Assembly: GCA_002402725.1 (NCBI GenBank)
Contig: DHGL01000003.1
Coordinates: 1-8,239 of the forward strand
Direction: 5' to 3'
DNA: 8,239 nucleotides
Origin: Anaerolineaceae bacterium UBA4799
Lineage (GTDB): Bacteria; Chloroflexota; Anaerolineae; Anaerolineales; Anaerolineaceae
The notes beneath the pieces are model-generated. The model searched no databases and had not been told where the DNA came from. It was given only the letters and a program-made list of their open reading frames with translations. Positions 6,141 through 8,239 of the stretch are shown in pieces. A program made the translations under genes and the position numbers. The stretch's first letter is position 1. The number at the start of each line of letters is the position of its first letter.

Positions 6141-7211
6141 ATGAAAAAATCGATCTCCAGGCGTGATGCTCTGCAATGGATAGCTCTGACAACCACCGCC
6201 TTTCTCGCTGCATGCCAAAACGCAATTCGCCCAACCCCAACTGCCAGCCAGGTGGTTAAACCAACGCAAACCTCCACAAAGCTCCCGGACCCTACAGCAA
6301 CCTCACAACCGGAAGTTAAAGAAGCTACCGCAACACCAGGAATAGTGAATGGGTCCACTGTTTACATGACAACCAACATCAGCGCCAGTGGACTGATGAA
6401 AGTGTATCAAGCCCCGAATCATAAACCTAACGGTAGAGTCGCGGTTAAGATATCCAGCGGGGAGCCAGGAGGACATAATTTCTTGTCCCCCGATCTGATC
6501 GCACCGTTGGTAAATGAAGTCCATGGCACGATCGTTGAGTGCAATACTGCTTATGGCGGCGGGCGCGCAGATACAGTATCACATTTGCGTGCATTGGAAG
6601 ATCACGGTTTCACCGCGATTGCAGCAGTTGATGTTATGGACGTGGATGGAACGATGAGTCTCCCCATTGTGGGAGGCAAACACCTCAGCGAAGATATCAT
6701 TGGCTCGCATTTTGCCAATTATGATTTTGTGGTCAACCTGGCTCATTTCAAGGGTCATGCCATGGGCGGTTTTGGCGGTGTCATCAAGAATATGTCGATC
6801 GGCATTGCTTCATCGATGGGAAAAAGTCTCATCCACTCCGCAGGCAAGGAAACCACCGGATTCGGTATGAATACCCCAAAGGATGATTTCCTCGAATCCA
6901 TGGCAGAAGCCGCCAAAGGCGTAGCCGATCACCTGGGCGAGAATATTCTTTACATCAACGTGATGAACAAATTGTCGGTCGACTGCGACTGCGACAGTCA
7001 TCCTGCCGATCCAACAATGAAGGAAATTGGCATCCTGGCCTCCCTTGACCCTGTTGCGTTGGATCAAGCCTGTGTCGACCTCGTATGTGCCGCACCAGAC
7101 GGCAAAGATTTAATCGAGCGAATGGAATCGCGGCATGCCATCCACACACTTGAACATGCCGAAACGATCGGTTTGGGAAGTCGAAAATATCAATTGATCA
7201 ACATCGATTGA
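6141..7211 (+). CDS. DUF362-family protein, predicted Tat-exported lipoprotein
   Basis: This 356-residue protein opens with Ser6-Arg-Arg-Asp-Ala-Leu, a twin-arginine-like motif, then a hydrophobic stretch and a lipobox ending in Leu-Ala-Ala-Cys25. A Pro/Thr-rich linker (about 29-66) leads to a DUF362-like domain (about 95-350). Recognisable parts are Asn-Leu-Ala-His-Phe-Lys-Gly-His-Ala-Met-Gly-Gly-Phe-Gly-Gly-Val-Ile-Lys-Asn (199-217), Asp-Cys-Asp-Cys-Asp-Ser-His (271-277, Cys272 and Cys274) and Ser-Leu-Asp-Pro-Val-Ala-Leu-Asp (291-298). Many DUF362 proteins also carry a 4Fe-4S ferredoxin domain; no CxxCxxC cluster motif occurs here. The family's reaction is not established, and its conserved His and Cys residues suggest metal or cofactor binding. 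AGGA (6130-6133), 7 bases before ATG, supports the start. It is first in a two-gene operon with the cupin under a MerR-type promoter. Tat export would suit a protein folded with a cofactor in the cytoplasm; that is inferred. Confidence 0.85.
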   Translation: MKKSISRRDALQWIALTTTAFLAACQNAIRPTPTASQVVKPTQTSTKLPDPTATSQPEVKEATATPGIVNGSTVYMTTNISASGLMKVYQAPNHKPNGRVAVKISSGEPGGHNFLSPDLIAPLVNEVHGTIVECNTAYGGGRADTVSHLRALEDHGFTAIAAVDVMDVDGTMSLPIVGGKHLSEDIIGSHFANYDFVVNLAHFKGHAMGGFGGVIKNMSIGIASSMGKSLIHSAGKETTGFGMNTPKDDFLESMAEAAKGVADHLGENILYINVMNKLSVDCDCDSHPADPTMKEIGILASLDPVALDQACVDLVCAAPDGKDLIERMESRHAIHTLEHAETIGLGSRKYQLINID

Positions 7212-7230
7212 ATTGAAAGGAGTTTCTTCA

Positions 7231-7653
7231 ATGGAAAACAGGGATCTATCCAATAGCGTGATCTTTCCGAAAGGTGATGAGCTACCCGAGACACTCAGGA
7301 AGAATTTCATCGGTCGATGCTTCCTTAATATGATCGTTCCTGGAAACTCGCCTTTAGGATGTCCCATCGGCAATGTGACCTTTGAACCGGGCTGCCGTAA
7401 TAACTGGCACAAGCATCCGGGGGGTCAAGTTCTTTTGGTAACCGGCGGACGGGGATGGTATCAGGAAGAAGGTAAGGCAGCCCGTGAATTACATGCAGGC
7501 GACGTGGTAGAGATACCGTGCAATGTCAAGCACTGGCACGGCGCAGCCAAAGACAGTTGGTTCGTCCATCTCGCCATCGAAGCCGATGCAAAAGCAGGCC
7601 CGGCAGAGTGGCTGGAGCCAGTCACAGACGGAGAATACAATAGGCTGTCGTGA
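7231..7653 (+). CDS. Small single-domain cupin, resembling manganese-dependent cupin hydroxynitrile lyase-like proteins
   Basis: This 140-residue protein is one cupin barrel without a signal peptide, so probably cytoplasmic. Cupin motif 1 contains Trp-His60-Lys-His62-Pro-Gly-Gly-Gln66, and motif 2 contains Gly-Asp-Val-Val-Glu-Ile-Pro (90-96) followed by Lys-His101-Trp-His-Gly. The set His60, His62, Gln66 and His101 is the expected metal site. The arrangement, including the Thr-Phe-Glu-Pro-Gly and Val-Thr-Asp-Gly-Glu-Tyr segments, closely recalls the bacterial Mn-cupin group that includes Granulicella tundricola hydroxynitrile lyase. Most members have unknown physiological substrates, so no reaction is assigned. 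The ATG at 7231 is preferred because AAAGGAG (7216-7222) lies 8 bases before it; an in-frame TTG at 7213 would lie before this site. It starts 19 bases after the DUF362 stop codon, so the two are co-transcribed. Confidence 0.88.
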   Translation: MENRDLSNSVIFPKGDELPETLRKNFIGRCFLNMIVPGNSPLGCPIGNVTFEPGCRNNWHKHPGGQVLLVTGGRGWYQEEGKAARELHAGDVVEIPCNVKHWHGAAKDSWFVHLAIEADAKAGPAEWLEPVTDGEYNRLS

Positions 7654-7666
7654 ATTAACCAAGCAC

Positions 7667-7697
7667 TTGACTTGGAGTTGACTCAAGCTGTTAAACT
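7667..7697 (+). promoter_or_regulatory. Second MerR-type promoter, upstream of the merR-family gene start
   Basis: TTGACT (7667-7672) and TAAACT (7692-7697) are 19 bp apart. The spacer starts like the 6046 promoter: CTTGGAGT at 7671-7678. The inner palindrome GAGT-TG-ACTC (7675-7684) is intact. The outer CTTG/CAAG arms are out of register by one base, because the right half reads ACTCAAG rather than ACTCCAAG. This fits a weaker or autoregulatory site for the same regulator. The -35 box begins 14 bases after the cupin stop codon. Confidence 0.7.
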
Positions 7698-7714
7698 GAG
7701 CGAAGAGGTGAGAA

Positions 7715-7813
7715 ATGAAAATTGCAGAAGTAAGTGAAAAATTCGGTCTTTCGACGGATACGCTGCGATACTATGAGCGGGTAGGGCGGATCCCAACCGC
7801 CTGCAGCAGGTGA
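7715..7813 (+). pseudogene. Truncated MerR-family transcriptional regulator (N-terminal DNA-binding part only)
   Basis: The frame begins at ATG 7715 after GAGGTG (7705-7710). Residues 1-28 read as the start of a MerR winged-helix domain: Lys-Ile-Ala-Glu-Val-Ser-Glu-Lys-Phe-Gly-Leu-Ser, then Thr-Leu-Arg-Tyr-Tyr-Glu-Arg-Val-Gly (16-24). A full regulator of this family is about 110-150 residues. Here the match ends at about residue 26-28 and the frame hits TGA at 7811. The wing, the rest of the DNA-binding domain and the dimerisation helix are absent, so the product cannot function. The break coincides with GATC at 7789-7792, after which another frame encodes histidine kinase sequence. The intact gene very likely regulates both MerR-type promoters in this window. 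The loss is probably a join between unrelated DNA rather than gradual decay, since no other lesion is seen. Confidence 0.8.
7789..7792. other. Probable chimeric junction at a GATC site
   Basis: MerR-family coding similarity runs up to this GATC in one frame, and histidine kinase similarity begins with the Asp codon GAT in the next frame. The four bases can belong to either side, as expected when two GATC-ended fragments are ligated. The window's last four bases (8236-8239) are also GATC. GATC is frequent here (nine sites from 7789 to the end), so coincidence is possible. Confidence 0.55.
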
Positions 7814-8148
7814 TCTTCATCCTGGTGGATAATGCCATCCGCCACAATACCCCGGGTGGCTGGGTAAAGGTGATGGCGCGGAAGGTGCAAAGTCAGGTGC
7901 TGATTGAGGTTCGTGATTCTGGAAAAGGGATCCCACAAGAACACCTGGATCGGGTGTTTGAGCGGTTCTATAAAGTGGAGGATGGTTCACGGTCTGCACA
8001 GAAAGGCAGCGGACTGGGGCTTTCGATAGCCCGCGGTCTGGTGGAAGCGCACCGGGGAAAGATCAAATTGGCGAGCAAACCAGGAAAAGGGACAAATGTT
8101 ACCGTGTCACTTCCGATCGGCAGCAAACCCGCTTCACTTAATCCTTGA
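7789..8148 (+). CDS. Sensor histidine kinase, 3' fragment (HATPase domain), 5' end missing
   Basis: From 7789 the frame reads Asp-Pro-Asn-Arg-Leu-Gln-Gln-Val and continues through a complete HATPase_c-type catalytic domain to TGA at 8148. The N box is Val-Asp-Asn-Ala-Ile-Arg-His-Asn, G1 is Asp-Ser-Gly-Lys-Gly-Ile-Pro, the F box is Val-Phe-Glu-Arg-Phe-Tyr-Lys, and G2 is Gly-Ser-Gly-Leu-Gly-Leu-Ser-Ile-Ala. These bind ATP to phosphorylate the His of the DHp domain. The sensor, membrane and DHp portions, including the phospho-acceptor His, are absent. A GTG at 7810 is the first possible start in frame, but it has no spaced ribosome-binding site and would cut into the N-terminal side of the domain, so it is not an authentic start. 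The stop codon and tail look normal. The full gene was presumably a membrane two-component sensor of usual length, cut at the 7789 junction. Confidence 0.85.
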   Translation, partial: DPNRLQQVIFILVDNAIRHNTPGGWVKVMARKVQSQVLIEVRDSGKGIPQEHLDRVFERFYKVEDGSRSAQKGSGLGLSIARGLVEAHRGKIKLASKPGKGTNVTVSLPIGSKPASLNP

Positions 8149-8160
8149 GCGATCAGTCAG

Positions 8161-8190
8161 TTCCTGTATCACTCATCTGCATGATACAAT
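8161..8190 (+). promoter_or_regulatory. Possible extended -10 promoter for the gene starting at 8227
   Basis: TACAAT (8185-8190) is preceded by TGA (8182-8184), an extended -10 arrangement. A weak TTCCTG (8161-8166) lies 18 bp upstream as the -35 box. The transcript would start about 30 bases before the ATG at 8227. TATAAA at 8202-8207 is an alternative -10 box but lacks a -35 partner. Confidence 0.35.
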
Positions 8191-8226
8191 GATCGTAACG
8201 GTATAAATATTGTTGGGGAGGTGGTT

Positions 8227-8239
8227 ATGGCACAGGATC
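8227..8239 (+). CDS. Start of an unidentified gene, cut by the window end
   Basis: ATG 8227 follows a strong purine-rich Shine-Dalgarno (GGAGG at 8217-8221, 5 bases before the start). Only Met-Ala-Gln-Asp plus one base remain before the window ends, so the product cannot be identified. The ribosome-binding site and possible promoter upstream are the only evidence. Confidence 0.5.

Noticed and set aside
7213..7230. An upstream TTG start for the cupin gene
   Set aside because: It would precede its own Shine-Dalgarno AAAGGAG (7216-7222), which is correctly spaced for ATG 7231.
7715..8148. A MerR-histidine kinase fusion protein as a new one-component sensor
   Set aside because: The two parts are in different frames, the MerR frame ends in TGA at 7811, and both domains are incomplete at the join.
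1..8239. CRISPR arrays, tRNA or rRNA genes, insertion sequences and prophage genes
   Set aside because: No repeat-spacer pattern, cloverleaf-like structure, rRNA segment, transposase or phage gene was recognised when reading both strands.

Overview
The window looks like a piece of a mesophilic Chloroflexota genome, most likely Anaerolineae. This is inferred from moderate GC content and from two lipoproteins whose lipobox cysteine is followed by long Ala/Thr/Pro or Pro-Thr linkers, a style common in that group. There is no rRNA or other phylogenetic marker to confirm it. All supported genes are on the + strand.

Positions 1-358 hold a probable ribosome-mediated transcription attenuator. It has a sigma70-like promoter (37-65), a 32-codon leader ORF (87-185) in which 13 codons are Leu, Ile or Val, mutually exclusive pairings (126-134 with 169-177; 165-175 with 228-237), and an intrinsic terminator (228-257) placed 101 bases before the first structural gene. 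The downstream operon imports branched-chain amino acids, so codon content, RNA folding and gene function all fit. This is the most interesting signal in the window.

Positions 359-5947 are a complete liv-type ABC importer operon: lipoprotein binding protein (livK), permeases livH and livM, and ATPases livG and livF. The last four genes overlap by 4-8 bases. A perfect 12-bp hairpin separates livK from livH, and a terminator follows livF (5973-6008). Both permeases carry extra N-terminal membrane segments.

Positions 6046-7697 are a second unit. A MerR-type promoter (19-bp spacer with a perfect palindrome) drives a Tat-like, lipobox-bearing DUF362 protein and a small manganese-type cupin. A second promoter of the same design precedes the start of a MerR-family regulator gene, which suggests one regulator controlling both promoters.

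At 7789-7792 the MerR reading frame breaks inside the DNA-binding domain, exactly at a GATC. The sequence continues in another frame as the 3' third of a sensor histidine kinase. The window also ends on GATC, in the fourth codon of a new gene. This pattern suggests a cloning or assembly chimera, although an in vivo rearrangement cannot be excluded. Genes right of 7789 should not be assumed to neighbour those on the left.
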